64,000 bases of DNA. Source: Sedimenticola selenatireducens DSM 17993 (GTDB taxonomy: Bacteria > Pseudomonadota > Gammaproteobacteria > Chromatiales > Chromatiaceae). The translations under genes were made by a program, and so were the position numbers. This document shows, one piece after another, positions 18,837 to 27,710 of this stretch. The notes under the pieces were generated by a model. It ran no database searches, was not told the DNA's origin, and was given only the letters and a program-made list of their open reading frames with translations. Positions within the stretch are counted from its first letter, which is position 1; each line of letters opens with the position of its first letter. The stretch lies in contig NZ_ATZE01000016.1 of the NCBI RefSeq assembly GCF_000428045.1, positions 62,001 through 126,000 of the forward strand, read 5' to 3'.

Positions 18837-19940
18837 ATGAAAAACCAAAGCTTTCTTGCCGGCTATCGAGTACTGGACCTGTCCCAGTATATTCCCGGCC
18901 CCTTTGCCACCCGGATGCTTTCCGATCTGGGTGCCGATGTGATCAAGGTGGAGCCACCCCGTGGCGATCCCATGCGCAACTTCATGCTCTCGGACAACGC
19001 CACCCCTTCGGCGCTCTACCGGCACCTGAATCGCGGCAAACGGGTCGTCAGGCTGGATCTGAAATCAGACGCCGGAAAGACTGAACTGAGCCGGCTACTG
19101 AAACAGGCCGATGTGCTGCTTGAATCCTTCCGGCCCGGGGTAATGGAGCGGCTCGGTTTTGACCGAACCCGGCTGGAGCTGCTTAATCCGCAGCTCATCC
19201 ATTGCGCCCTCTCCGGATTCGGCCAGAATGGTCCTTACCGTGATCACGCCGGACACGACCTGACCTACTGCGCTGCCAGCGGCGCATTGAGTGCCACCGG
19301 CACCCTCTCCCAGCCGATGATTATCTTTCCGCCCCTGGCGGATCATGCCGGGGCCATGCAGGCGGTAACCGCTATCCAGTCGGCCCTGCTGGGCCGGGTG
19401 AAAAGCGGTAAGGGAGCATTCATTGATATCAGCCTGTTCGACTCGGCCATGGCCTGGCAATACCTGGGCCTGAGCGAAGCGAAAGAGAACGCCGGACTGC
19501 AGCGTGAGCAACTCCTGCTGAATGGCGGCGCGGCCTGCTACAACATCTATGAAACGGCGGACAACCAGTTTCTCGCCCTGGCGCCGCTGGAGGCTAAATT
19601 CTGGCGCGCCTTCTGCGAGGCGGTGGACAGGCATGCCTGGATACCACGACAGCTTGAAAACATGCCCCAGACCGCCCTAATTCAGGAGCTGCGCGAACTG
19701 TTCCTCTCCCAACCGCTGGAACACTGGCAGCATCTCCTGGGTGATGTGGACTGCTGCTTTGAGACCATCCCCACCCTGGATCAGGCCAAGAACCATCCGC
19801 AGGTGGAGGCCCGGGGTCTACTGAACAATTGGGAACCGGCCTATCCAGCCTGGATCAATGGCGCGCCCTGTCGATTGCCAAACCGGCTGATCGAGATTGG
19901 GGATGGAGAGAGTGTGGAGTGGCTGGCCGAAGAGCCCTGA
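18837..19940 (+). CDS. family III CoA-transferase (CaiB/BaiF; Amacr-like)
   Basis: This 367-residue protein has the family III N-terminal signature VLDLSQYIPGPFATRMLSDLGADVIKVEPPRGD and LKSDAGKTELSRLLKQADVLLESFRPGVMERLG. The conserved aspartate that forms the acyl-aspartyl intermediate is D141 in AGHDLTYCAASGALSATG. That stretch also resembles alpha-methylacyl-CoA racemases, but I do not find the racemase's second catalytic histidine about 30 residues earlier, so CoA-transferase seems more likely. It would move CoA between acids, or epimerise 2-methyl-branched acyl-CoAs if it is a racemase. It follows the ligase gene by 135 bp on the same strand, behind an AT-rich inverted repeat. The context is branched-chain acyl-CoA metabolism. 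Confidence 0.82.
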   Translation: MKNQSFLAGYRVLDLSQYIPGPFATRMLSDLGADVIKVEPPRGDPMRNFMLSDNATPSALYRHLNRGKRVVRLDLKSDAGKTELSRLLKQADVLLESFRPGVMERLGFDRTRLELLNPQLIHCALSGFGQNGPYRDHAGHDLTYCAASGALSATGTLSQPMIIFPPLADHAGAMQAVTAIQSALLGRVKSGKGAFIDISLFDSAMAWQYLGLSEAKENAGLQREQLLLNGGAACYNIYETADNQFLALAPLEAKFWRAFCEAVDRHAWIPRQLENMPQTALIQELRELFLSQPLEHWQHLLGDVDCCFETIPTLDQAKNHPQVEARGLLNNWEPAYPAWINGAPCRLPNRLIEIGDGESVEWLAEEP

Positions 19941-19959
19941 GTAGCGCATTCCACATTGC

Positions 19960-20023
19960 AGGAGCGGCTTCAGCTGCGAATGGCGATTGATTTGGCGCCC
20001 CTGTCGCGGCTGAAGCCGCTCCT
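19960..20023. repeat. REP-type long inverted repeat, family C
   Basis: AGGAGCGGCTTCAGCTGCGA (19960-19979) is nearly the exact reverse complement of TCGCGGCTGAAGCCGCTCCT (20004-20023), separated by 24 bp. It sits between two convergent genes. This class of sequence is dispersed in many gammaproteobacterial genomes and is mobilised by RAYT transposases in some of them; none is seen here. Confidence 0.75.
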
Positions 20024-20076
20024 ACGGTTGATAGTTAGCCGGTTGGGGTGAGTCACGACCCCCAACATCACCACCG

Positions 20077-20553
20077 TTAACCAATCCGGATCGCCGGCAA
20101 GACCGGTTTCTCCAGCCGTACCTTCCATTCCGGCGCAATCACCCGGGCATCACCCTTGGCCACCAACACACCCTCCTGGTTGTGCACCTGACAATCCAGG
20201 GAGACGTGGCGTTTGGCGTCATCCAGCTTGCCGGTCACGGTCAGTTGCACGGTGATCTCATCGCCGGGCCTGACCGGGCGGCGAAACTGCAGATTCTGCT
20301 CCAGATAGATGGTTCCGGGCCCGGGAAGCACCGTGGCCACGGCAGCGGAGATCACCGAACCGGTCCACATGCCATGGGCGATACGGCCTTTAAATGGGGT
20401 ATCCCGGGCAAACGCCTCATCCAGATGTACCGGGTTGACGTCTCCAGATATGCGGGCGAACAGCACCAGATCATCCTCCGTCAGGGATTTGCTGAAACTG
20501 GCGGCCGTACCAACTTCCAGTTCTCGATAGGGTATATTTTCCATTGTAGACAT
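20077..20553 (-). CDS. phaJ: MaoC-like (R)-specific enoyl-CoA hydratase
   Basis: This 158-residue single hot-dog-domain protein has the hydratase catalytic pair D38 and H43 in ISGDVNPVHLDEAFA, with the 5-residue spacing of PhaJ-type enzymes. The second conserved block is FKGRIAHGMWTGSVISAAVATVLPGPGTIYLEQNLQFRRPV. Such enzymes add water to 2-enoyl-CoA to give (R)-3-hydroxyacyl-CoA, feeding polyhydroxyalkanoate or other (R)-specific routes. It lies 58 bp downstream of the Nudix/MBL fusion gene on the same strand. The gene symbol is used for family type; no phaC is in the window, so a role in PHA synthesis is unproven. Confidence 0.82.
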   Translation of the reverse strand: MSTMENIPYRELEVGTAASFSKSLTEDDLVLFARISGDVNPVHLDEAFARDTPFKGRIAHGMWTGSVISAAVATVLPGPGTIYLEQNLQFRRPVRPGDEITVQLTVTGKLDDAKRHVSLDCQVHNQEGVLVAKGDARVIAPEWKVRLEKPVLPAIRIG

Positions 20554-20611
20554 ACGGGGCTCCCCGGTTCTGAAAAAAATATGCCGGGAAGGTTAAACCA
20601 TTATTGTGGTT

Positions 20612-21985
20612 TTATATCCTGTGTCCCAGCTTGCGCAGATGCTGCCTGACGTTCTGCTCAGCCAATGGTATCAGCTTCTGATTAATGCCACGGTAGAGTC
20701 TTTTCACTATCTGATTCAGGTCATCTCCCTGTTCCAGCCGGGTGCGAATCTGAGCCTCCCGCTCCTGACGATGTTGCAGGGTCTTCTCCAGCAGATGGGT
20801 GCCACCAATGGGAATGCCGTGAGATGAGACTATGGCCCTGGGTTGCAGGTCGATAATCCGTTGCAGGGTGTCGAAGTAATCCTGCATATTCCCTTCCGGT
20901 TCGGGTATTACCACCGTCGCCAACGGCTGCACCAGGTCGGCCACAAAGAACCAGGACATATCGGTCGGCGCCAGTCCGATCATGCCATCATCGTGTCCCG
21001 GGAGTTCATAGCAGTGCACATCCCGACCCAACCACTGAGTCAGCCGGGTTCCCTCCTCTACGTGGACAATCTCGATCCCGTCCAGGTAGTCGGTGCCATT
21101 GCATACCAGTAGACGCTCCCGGGTCTTGCGGGAGCAGAGCATGGGCAGACCAAGCTGACGGGCGATTTCGGGTGATCGTTCATGGTGATCCCGATGGTGG
21201 TGGGTGATCAGAATACCATCCACCGGATACCGTTCCAGGGTATTGAACATCCGATCCAGTATTTCGTCCGAAGCCGGGGCCGGATCCACCAGATAACGTG
21301 GTGCGGCGCCGTCACCAATAATCAGCGCATAAGTGTATTCGGCGGGTGGCAGCGTGTTTGACCGGGTTGGGATATACCCGAGGCCCCGTATCATTTCCAG
21401 ATAGGCAAGTTCGAGGTTTTCATCATAATCAAGATTGAACGGCTCAATTACGCTGGTTGTCAGATCTTTCGCAAATGCGCGTGCTGTGCGCATGACCGGT
21501 ATCACCATCAAACCTTCACCGGACTCATAGCGTGCCAGGAACGCCTCCCGGTGCAACCAGTCCGACCAGGCAATCTCATTGCTGTCGGGACGAAACGCCG
21601 GTTTGGATTTCAACACGATTTTGTAATAGTGGGCGTGAAAGCGGACATGTTCGAACGACGGGGTAATGGCAATGCCCATCAGTTCGATCCGTTCCACCTG
21701 GTCCTGCTCAAGAGCCTGCTCCAGATCGAAACCCAGTTCCTCGTCCAGCTCCCGGATCAGAGCCCGAATGCGCTCCGGTTTAAACTCGGTAATCTGTGGA
21801 TGGCTGTAGTCATATCCGGCATCCTCGTCATCCACCTTGCCACCGGGAAAAGCATAATAACCGGGAAAGGCGCGCAGGTAGTCCTGGCGTTTGATCACAA
21901 ACACCTCTTCACCATGTACAAGTACGGCAGTTACAGCATCACGCATTACACATTCCCGGTCCAGATCTGTTTCAGATGATACCAT
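20612..21985 (-). CDS. Nudix hydrolase - metallo-beta-lactamase fusion protein
   Basis: This 457-residue protein joins two hydrolase domains. The N-terminal half (about 14-215) is a Nudix fold: FPGYYAFPGGKVDDED begins the box, and IRELDEELGF supplies the REUXEE glutamates. A spacer of about 25 residues between these two parts, longer than in a classical Nudix box, resembles the NUDT19-type acyl-CoA/CoA diphosphatases. The C-terminal half (about 235-455) is a metallo-beta-lactamase fold with the zinc motif THHHRDHHE and later LPGHDDG and SSHGIPIGG, ending with an LACTB2-like helical tail. The fusion is known from gammaproteobacterial genomes, but its substrate is unclear. Being upstream of a MaoC hydratase suggests CoA-linked metabolites. 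The Met at residue 14 (21946) is an alternative start. Confidence 0.82.
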   Translation of the reverse strand: MVSSETDLDRECVMRDAVTAVLVHGEEVFVIKRQDYLRAFPGYYAFPGGKVDDEDAGYDYSHPQITEFKPERIRALIRELDEELGFDLEQALEQDQVERIELMGIAITPSFEHVRFHAHYYKIVLKSKPAFRPDSNEIAWSDWLHREAFLARYESGEGLMVIPVMRTARAFAKDLTTSVIEPFNLDYDENLELAYLEMIRGLGYIPTRSNTLPPAEYTYALIIGDGAAPRYLVDPAPASDEILDRMFNTLERYPVDGILITHHHRDHHERSPEIARQLGLPMLCSRKTRERLLVCNGTDYLDGIEIVHVEEGTRLTQWLGRDVHCYELPGHDDGMIGLAPTDMSWFFVADLVQPLATVVIPEPEGNMQDYFDTLQRIIDLQPRAIVSSHGIPIGGTHLLEKTLQHRQEREAQIRTRLEQGDDLNQIVKRLYRGINQKLIPLAEQNVRQHLRKLGHRI

Positions 21986-22127
21986 AGGGACCGGTCACCG
22001 GGAGCAATAGCACATTATCCCAGTGGTATTCACGCCTGAGTGGTCCAGGTCAAACCACATAGGCGCAGGGGAAATATTTCAGCATGGACTGGCATAACTC
22101 CATGCCCGGCAGACCAAATGCCATCCA

Positions 22128-22877
22128 CTAGGGCTTTGCCGGTAGCCAACCACCGGTCGCCTGAAGCGGGCGCAGACGGTCCGGCTCACTAACCCAGGCA
22201 ACCAGTGCATGACGCTTGGCATCGGTCGGCCTGATCTCCGGCAGTTGCATCTGCCAGTTCAAATCCGCTGCGTCGCTTGCACTCATACCCACCACGACAA
22301 ACTCGTGCGCCAGTTGACGTCCGCGATTTTCACCCGCCGCTATTTCGCTGGTCAGGCCAAAGGCCAGGATTGCCAGATGCAGGCGCATTTCGCCCGCCGG
22401 TTTGCTGGTCGACGCAAACCGGACCGTTACATGGTTACCGGTGACCTCCAGTGTCAATGCACCCGGCGTTTCATCCGCCACGCCGGGACGCTGGCGAGAC
22501 CAGCTCCGCCACTCCTCACCATTGAGCAGCACACCCGGCGTATAGACCGTGCGGATACCCCCCTCCTGCTGATAGCGATACTGGCGGTCGGAAAAGCGCG
22601 ATTGGGCAAAACGGTCCTTCCAGCCGATGTAGTCCCAGTAATCCACATGAAACGCCACCGGGATCACCCGATTCCAGAGGTCTTCATCCTTAAGGAATCC
22701 ATTCAGCCAGGCCTCCGCCGGCGGACAACTGCTGCACCCTTCCGAGGTGTAGAGTTCAACCAGGGTTACCCGCTGCTCACCACTGGAGATCTGCAAGGTT
22801 GCCGCAGACAGGTTGGCGCCGGCCAGCACCAACAGTGCGAGCATCCAGGATACAGTCACTGTTTTTACAGTCATCAT
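22128..22877 (-). CDS. DUF1223 periplasmic thioredoxin-like protein
   Basis: This 249-residue exported protein has a signal peptide (about 1-26, ending NLSAA) and the DUF1223 domain. The thioredoxin-fold motif EGCSSCPPAE places a CxxC pair at C48/C51, followed by VAFHVDYWDYIGWKDRFAQSRFSDRQ, the family's most conserved block. Its function is not established; the CxxC suggests a redox or thiol role in the periplasm. Its ATG overlaps the msrQ stop by 4 bp (ATGA at 22874-22877), so it is translated from the msrPQ message. That context makes a role in periplasmic oxidative repair plausible. Confidence 0.85.
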   Translation of the reverse strand: MMTVKTVTVSWMLALLVLAGANLSAATLQISSGEQRVTLVELYTSEGCSSCPPAEAWLNGFLKDEDLWNRVIPVAFHVDYWDYIGWKDRFAQSRFSDRQYRYQQEGGIRTVYTPGVLLNGEEWRSWSRQRPGVADETPGALTLEVTGNHVTVRFASTSKPAGEMRLHLAILAFGLTSEIAAGENRGRQLAHEFVVVGMSASDAADLNWQMQLPEIRPTDAKRHALVAWVSEPDRLRPLQATGGWLPAKP

Positions 22878-23536
22878 CGTTCCTCCTTCAGCAACCGGTG
22901 ACGACGCTGCATCGGCAGCATGCGCCCTGACAGGTCGCTGAGCTTCGAGCGTATCCGGGGCGGCAGCCGGAACAGCATCAGCCCCAGGAACAGCGTCAGA
23001 TAGAGTAGCGGTGACAGGGTGTCCGCCTTCACCAGCCAGAGATAGTGCAGCACCCCGCCCAGACCGCAGAGATACACCAGCCGATGCAGCCGTTTCCAGC
23101 GCCTGCCGCCCAGCAACCGGATGATCCGGTTGTGCGAGGTGGCCGCCAGCGGAATCAGCAGCAGGAAGGCGCTGAAACCCAGGATGACATAGGGGCGTTT
23201 CACCACGTCCGCGAAAATTGCGCCGATATCCAGCCCATGGTCCAGCACGGCATAGGTGGCGAAATGGAGCAGCGCATAGAGAAAGCTGTAGAGCCCGGTC
23301 ATGCGGCGCAGGCGTACAAAATCATTAATGCCTGTGACCCGGCAGAGCGGCGTAATCGCCAGGGTGAGCAGCAGCAGACGCAACGCCCAGAGCCCGGTCT
23401 GGTGGGTAATGGTCTCCACCGGGTTGGCCCCCAGAGTATCGGCAAAGCCCCGCTGTACCAGCAGTGCCAACGGCAGCAGCAGCAGGAAAAACAGTGCCGG
23501 CTTGAGCATCCGGGTTATGATCTGTGCACGCGTCAT
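22874..23536 (-). CDS. msrQ: MsrQ, heme-binding membrane subunit of periplasmic methionine sulfoxide reductase
   Basis: This 220-residue inner-membrane protein with about six hydrophobic helices belongs to the ferric-reductase-like family. Heme-ligating histidines lie in YALLHFATYAVLDHG and in the TSHNRIIRLLGGRRWKRLHRLVYLCGLGGVLHYLW block, where H residues sit on successive helices. MsrQ passes electrons from the respiratory chain to MsrP. It begins 15 bp after the msrP stop and overlaps the DUF1223 gene by 4 bp, forming an msrP-msrQ-DUF1223 operon. Confidence 0.92.
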   Translation of the reverse strand: MTRAQIITRMLKPALFFLLLLPLALLVQRGFADTLGANPVETITHQTGLWALRLLLLTLAITPLCRVTGINDFVRLRRMTGLYSFLYALLHFATYAVLDHGLDIGAIFADVVKRPYVILGFSAFLLLIPLAATSHNRIIRLLGGRRWKRLHRLVYLCGLGGVLHYLWLVKADTLSPLLYLTLFLGLMLFRLPPRIRSKLSDLSGRMLPMQRRHRLLKEER

Positions 23537-23551
23537 CCAGGCCGTTCCCGA

Positions 23552-24517
23552 TTAAAAATATTTTTTCAGATCCATGCCGCTATAAAGCGACGCCACCTGA
23601 TCGGCATAGCCGTTGAACATCAGGGTCTCCTGCTTCAGCCAGTTGCCGATGCGCCGTTCCTTCTTCTGGCTCCAGCGCAGATGATCCACGTTCGGATTCA
23701 CATTGGAGTAGAAACCGTATTCCGACGGCTGTACCTGGTTCCAGGTACAAACCGGCTGCTCCTCGGTGAAGCTGATACGGACAATTGACTTGATGCTTTT
23801 GAAGCCGTATTTCCACGGCACCACCAGGCGCAGCGGCGCACCGTTCTGGTTCGGCAGTTCGGCGCCGTACATGCCGACCGCCAGCATCGCCAGCGGATGC
23901 ATCGCCTCGTCCATGCGCAGTCCTTCCCGGTAAGGCCACTCCAATACGCGCCGCTTCTGCCCTGGCATACGTTCCGGATCGTGCAGGGTATAAAAGGCCA
24001 CATATTTGGCCCTGGAGGTAGGCTGGAAACGCTTCAGCGCATCCCCCAGGGAAAAACCGACCCAGGGGATCACCATCGACCATGCCTCAACACAACGCAG
24101 CCGGTAGATACGCTCCTCCAGCGTATGGGGACGCAGAAAATCCTCCAGATCATAGGTTCCCGGCTTTTCACAGGCCCCATCCACCACCACCGACCAGGGG
24201 CGGGGCACAAAGGCTTGGGCATGCTCCTTTGGATCACTCTTGCGGGTGCCGAATTCGTAGAAGTTGTTGTAGCTGCTGGCGTCATCGAAATCCGTCAGTT
24301 TCTCAGCGCTGCTGAAGGGACTCTGTATCCGGCCGGGAAACGGTTGACGGGTCGCTCCCTCGGCCCAGGAGTTTTTCACCCAGGGCAGTCCGGCCAGCGC
24401 GGAAGCAACACCAATGCCCAACAGACCGCTGTCACGGATGAACTGCCGTCGGTTCAGATAGATGGCCTGATCGGTAATCTCGGAAGGTTTGATAGTCTCG
24501 GGCTTCTTAATCAGCAT
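23552..24517 (-). CDS. msrP: MsrP, periplasmic molybdopterin methionine sulfoxide reductase
   Basis: This 321-residue protein carries a Tat signal with twin arginines R23-R24 ([10 protein letters not shown]) and hydrophobic core [14 protein letters not shown]. The molybdenum-ligating cysteine is C142 in [18 protein letters not shown]. The length and the [19 protein letters not shown] ending match MsrP (YedY). It repairs oxidised methionines of envelope proteins using electrons from MsrQ. The gene is divergent from tdh, with about 200 bp between them. Confidence 0.95.
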   Translation of the reverse strand: MLIKKPETIKPSEITDQAIYLNRRQFIRDSGLLGIGVASALAGLPWVKNSWAEGATRQPFPGRIQSPFSSAEKLTDFDDASSYNNFYEFGTRKSDPKEHAQAFVPRPWSVVVDGACEKPGTYDLEDFLRPHTLEERIYRLRCVEAWSMVIPWVGFSLGDALKRFQPTSRAKYVAFYTLHDPERMPGQKRRVLEWPYREGLRMDEAMHPLAMLAVGMYGAELPNQNGAPLRLVVPWKYGFKSIKSIVRISFTEEQPVCTWNQVQPSEYGFYSNVNPNVDHLRWSQKKERRIGNWLKQETLMFNGYADQVASLYSGMDLKKYF

Positions 24518-24719
24518 ATTGGTATTTCCGGTGATATTGCCTTTACATAAGTATGGGAGAGACTATGCAGAAAACAGCTCACCCAGACATCGTGCAAACA
24601 TCACAATTTGATAACATTTGGCCCAGAAGGCTGCTGCCGACTACCATCATACAGGGGTGACACCAGAGACGCCGGGATGGCGTACACTTCCCATATATCG
24701 GATAGCAACGGTTTTCAAC

Positions 24720-25757
24720 ATGACGACAATGCAGGCGCTGGTAAAAGCGGAAGCCAGGGAAGGGATCTGGCTGCGGGAGGTTCCCCGGCCGGGAATCGGC
24801 ATCAACGATGTGCTGATCAGAATAAAACGCACCGCCATCTGCGGCACCGACATGCATATCTACAACTGGGACAGTTGGGCGCAGAAGACCATTCCGGTAC
24901 CGATGGTGGTGGGCCATGAATTTGTCGGTGAAATTGTCGAAGTGGGCAGCAATGTGATTGATTTCAGCCCGGGTGAGATCGTCTCCGGGGAGGGTCATGT
25001 GGTGTGCGGACGCTGCCGCAACTGCATGGCCGGCCGGCGTCACCTCTGCGCCCACACCAGCGGCATCGGCGTCAACCGAACCGGCGCCTTCGCCGAGTAC
25101 CTGGCACTGCCCATGTCCAACGTCTGGGAGCATCGCCCGGGCATCGACCTGGATGTGGCGGCCATCTTTGATCCCTTCGGTAATGCGGTACACACCGCCC
25201 TGCAGTTCGATCTGCTGGGGGAGGATGTGCTGATTACCGGTGCCGGGCCGATTGGCGCCATGGCCGCGGCGGTCTGCAAGCATGCCGGGGCCCGGCATGT
25301 GGTGATTACCGACGTCAATCCCTGGCGATTGGAGCTGGCTCAACGGCTGGGCGCGGATCGCACGGTGGATGTGCGCAAGGAGAGCCTGGAGGATGTGAAA
25401 CGGGAGCTGCACATGACCGAGGGTTTCGATGTGGGGCTGGAGATGTCCGGCAATGCCGACGCTTTCAACCAGATGATCAGCCACATGTGCCATGGCGGCA
25501 AAATCGCCCTGCTCGGCATTGTCGGCGAAGAGACAAAGATCGACTGGAACACGGTGATCTTCAACATGCTCACCATCAAGGGAGTCTATGGCCGGGAGAT
25601 GTACGAGACCTGGTACAAGATGTCGGTGCTGATCGAGGCAGGCCTGGATATCGCCCCCATCATCACCCACCACTACCACTATACCGAATTTCGGGCCGGC
25701 TTCGACGCCATGCTGTCGGGACAGGCCGGTAAAGTGATATTGAACTGGGAAGCGTAA
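24720..25757 (+). CDS. tdh: L-threonine 3-dehydrogenase
   Basis: This 345-residue zinc-dependent enzyme oxidises L-threonine to 2-amino-3-ketobutyrate with NAD. Catalytic-zinc ligands C41 ([14 protein letters not shown]) and the GHE of [10 protein letters not shown] are present, as is the structural four-cysteine cluster ([15 protein letters not shown]). The nucleotide loop is [11 protein letters not shown], and the final KVILNWE is Tdh-like. The frame is open back to 24618, but conservation begins at [14 protein letters not shown]. The ATG at 24720, or the one at 24729, is therefore the likely start; neither has a good ribosome-binding site. The stop overlaps the kbl start. Confidence 0.95.
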   Translation: MTTMQALVKAEAREGIWLREVPRPGIGINDVLIRIKRTAICGTDMHIYNWDSWAQKTIPVPMVVGHEFVGEIVEVGSNVIDFSPGEIVSGEGHVVCGRCRNCMAGRRHLCAHTSGIGVNRTGAFAEYLALPMSNVWEHRPGIDLDVAAIFDPFGNAVHTALQFDLLGEDVLITGAGPIGAMAAAVCKHAGARHVVITDVNPWRLELAQRLGADRTVDVRKESLEDVKRELHMTEGFDVGLEMSGNADAFNQMISHMCHGGKIALLGIVGEETKIDWNTVIFNMLTIKGVYGREMYETWYKMSVLIEAGLDIAPIITHHYHYTEFRAGFDAMLSGQAGKVILNWEA

Positions 25758-26947
25758 TGTACGGACAATTTCAGCAACATTTGCAGCAGCAGCTCGACGC
25801 GATCCATAAAGCCGGGCTGTATAAGGATGAACGGGTCATCTCCTCTCCACAGGGAACCCATGTCTCGGTAAGCAGCGGCGCAGAGATCCTCAACCTCTGC
25901 GCCAACAACTATCTGGGACTCGCACAACATCCGGCCATCCGTAATGCAGCGGCGCGGGGACTGGAAACCTGGGGCTATGGACTCGCCTCTGTACGCTTCA
26001 TCTGTGGCACCCAGGCCATCCACAAGACCCTGGAGACACGCCTCAGCCGGTTCCTCGGCATGCAGGACACCATCCTCTACCCCTCCTGCTTCGACGCCAA
26101 CGGCGGCCTGTTCGAGACCCTGCTGGGAGATGAGGATGCAGTCATCTCCGACGAGCTCAACCATGCCTCCATTATCGACGGCATACGGCTCTGTCCCGCC
26201 CGGCGTTACCGTTATAAAAACAGTGACATGGCCGATCTGGAGCGGCAGCTGCGACAGGCGGATGCCGCCGGCGCCCGCTTCAAACTCATCACCACCGATG
26301 GCGTCTTCTCCATGGACGGCTATTACGCCCAGCTGGACCGGATTTGCGACCTGGCAGAGCAGTACAACGCACTGGTCCATTTCGATGACAGTCATGCCGT
26401 CGGTTTTGTGGGCGCAACCGGACGCGGCACCCATGAACATTGCGATTGCATGGATCGGGTGGATATCACCACCGGCACCCTGGGCAAGGCCCTCGGCGGG
26501 GCCAGCGGCGGCTACACCAGCGGCCGTCGGGAGATAGTGGAACTGCTGCGCCAGCGCTCACGCCCCTACCTCTTCTCCAATACCGTCGCGCCGCCGGTGG
26601 TGGCCGGTGCCATCGCCGCCCTTGATCTGCTGGAAGCTTCCGGTGAACTGCGTGAGCGGCTGGAGCAGAATACCCATCTGTTTCGCAACGGCCTGGAACA
26701 GGCCGGTTTCGACCTGTTGCCAGGCAGCCACCCGATTGTCCCGATCATGCTCTATGATGCGCCAAAAGCGGTTGAGTTTGCCCGACGCATGCTGGACCAG
26801 GGGATCTACGTCGTGGCCTTCTCCTATCCGGTGGTACCCCAAGGGCGGGCGCGTATCCGTACCCAGATCTCAGCGGCCCACACGCCTGAAGACCTGGCGT
26901 TCGCCATTGAGGCCTTCAGCCGGGTTAAGTGGGAAATGGGGATCTGA
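25757..26947 (+). CDS. kbl: 2-amino-3-ketobutyrate coenzyme A ligase (glycine C-acetyltransferase)
   Basis: This 396-residue PLP enzyme splits 2-amino-3-ketobutyrate with CoA into glycine and acetyl-CoA, the second step after Tdh. The PLP lysine is in [20 protein letters not shown]. The [21 protein letters not shown] segment supplies the cofactor aspartate and histidine. The length matches E. coli Kbl (398). The ATG overlaps the tdh stop (TAATG), ensuring coupled translation. Confidence 0.96.
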   Translation: MYGQFQQHLQQQLDAIHKAGLYKDERVISSPQGTHVSVSSGAEILNLCANNYLGLAQHPAIRNAAARGLETWGYGLASVRFICGTQAIHKTLETRLSRFLGMQDTILYPSCFDANGGLFETLLGDEDAVISDELNHASIIDGIRLCPARRYRYKNSDMADLERQLRQADAAGARFKLITTDGVFSMDGYYAQLDRICDLAEQYNALVHFDDSHAVGFVGATGRGTHEHCDCMDRVDITTGTLGKALGGASGGYTSGRREIVELLRQRSRPYLFSNTVAPPVVAGAIAALDLLEASGELRERLEQNTHLFRNGLEQAGFDLLPGSHPIVPIMLYDAPKAVEFARRMLDQGIYVVAFSYPVVPQGRARIRTQISAAHTPEDLAFAIEAFSRVKWEMGI

Positions 26948-26965
26948 TTGGCGACGATGTGTCGA

Positions 26966-26986
26966 CACCGGGCGGATCACCCGGTG
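26966..26986. terminator. weak hairpin between convergent kbl and J-domain genes
   Basis: CACCGGG (26966-26972) pairs with CCCGGTG (26980-26986) around a 7-base loop. There is no T-tract, so termination is uncertain. Confidence 0.35.
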
Positions 26987-27060
26987 AGTGCCACATCCGT
27001 AACAGTCATGTCGCTGCGTATTCGGCCCACGGACAGGCCTCCTACACCGCTAAAGATGGA

Positions 27061-27669
27061 CTAGCCGGAGCCAGCGTGGAGTTGTCGGAGCAGTTCATAG
27101 GCCTCGCGGATCTCAATGAAGCGTTCCTGATCACCCCCCTTGTCGGGATGATGAAGGGCAATCATTTGACGGTATCTGCGCTGTATCGTGGACCATGACG
27201 GCGCTTCGCACCCGGCCAGTCCGAGCAGGGTCAACGCCTCGGCCTGACGATCCACCGCATAATAGCGCTCCCAGAAACCCTGCAACAGATCAGCCACATC
27301 GGATTCGGAAGTCCGGTGCAGGTTGTCCCACTCCAGATAGTAGCGACGCAGCGGCTCATCCCGGGCGATCTCTGCCGCATGCCTGTCGGTACCCTCCCCG
27401 CTTTCCACAAACCGGATTAACAGGGGATCTATCAGCAGCAGAAGCCCCTCTTCCAGCAGTTTATCCTGCAATTGATAGAGCGCATTCATCACCAGAAAGT
27501 GTTTTTGAAACAGCGCCAGATCACCGCCTTGTGCCGTCCCGGAAAAGCATTCAGCCTGCTGCTTCAGCCGTTTAATCAACTCATGCTCGCTCAACCCCGA
27601 GGGTGACATTCGCAACAGTGAAAGGATGGGTGGAATCAGCGGGTTGTTATGCATGGCGTCATTATCCAT
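27061..27669 (-). CDS. DnaJ-related J-domain co-chaperone
   Basis: This 202-residue protein has an N-terminal DNAJ-related domain (about 10-125: PLIPPILSLLRMSPSGLSEHELIKRLKQQ, LFQKHFLVMNALYQL) and a C-terminal half J-domain containing the essential HPD tripeptide in RQMIALHHPDKGGDQERFIEIREAYELLR. It would stimulate an Hsp70 ATPase. No Gly/Phe or zinc region is present, so it is a type III J protein. The ATG at 27669 has GGAG 8 bases upstream and is preferred to a TTG at 27711, which would overlap the divergent gene. Confidence 0.85.
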   Translation of the reverse strand: MDNDAMHNNPLIPPILSLLRMSPSGLSEHELIKRLKQQAECFSGTAQGGDLALFQKHFLVMNALYQLQDKLLEEGLLLLIDPLLIRFVESGEGTDRHAAEIARDEPLRRYYLEWDNLHRTSESDVADLLQGFWERYYAVDRQAEALTLLGLAGCEAPSWSTIQRRYRQMIALHHPDKGGDQERFIEIREAYELLRQLHAGSG

Positions 27670-27710
27670 ACTTTCACTCCAGATCCCTACCTGATGCGGA
27701 AAATGCAACA

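Noticed and set aside
18837-19940. Firm call as alpha-methylacyl-CoA racemase
   Set aside because: The GHD-x-x-Y stretch is similar, but the racemase's second catalytic histidine about 30 residues earlier is not found, so the broader family call was kept.
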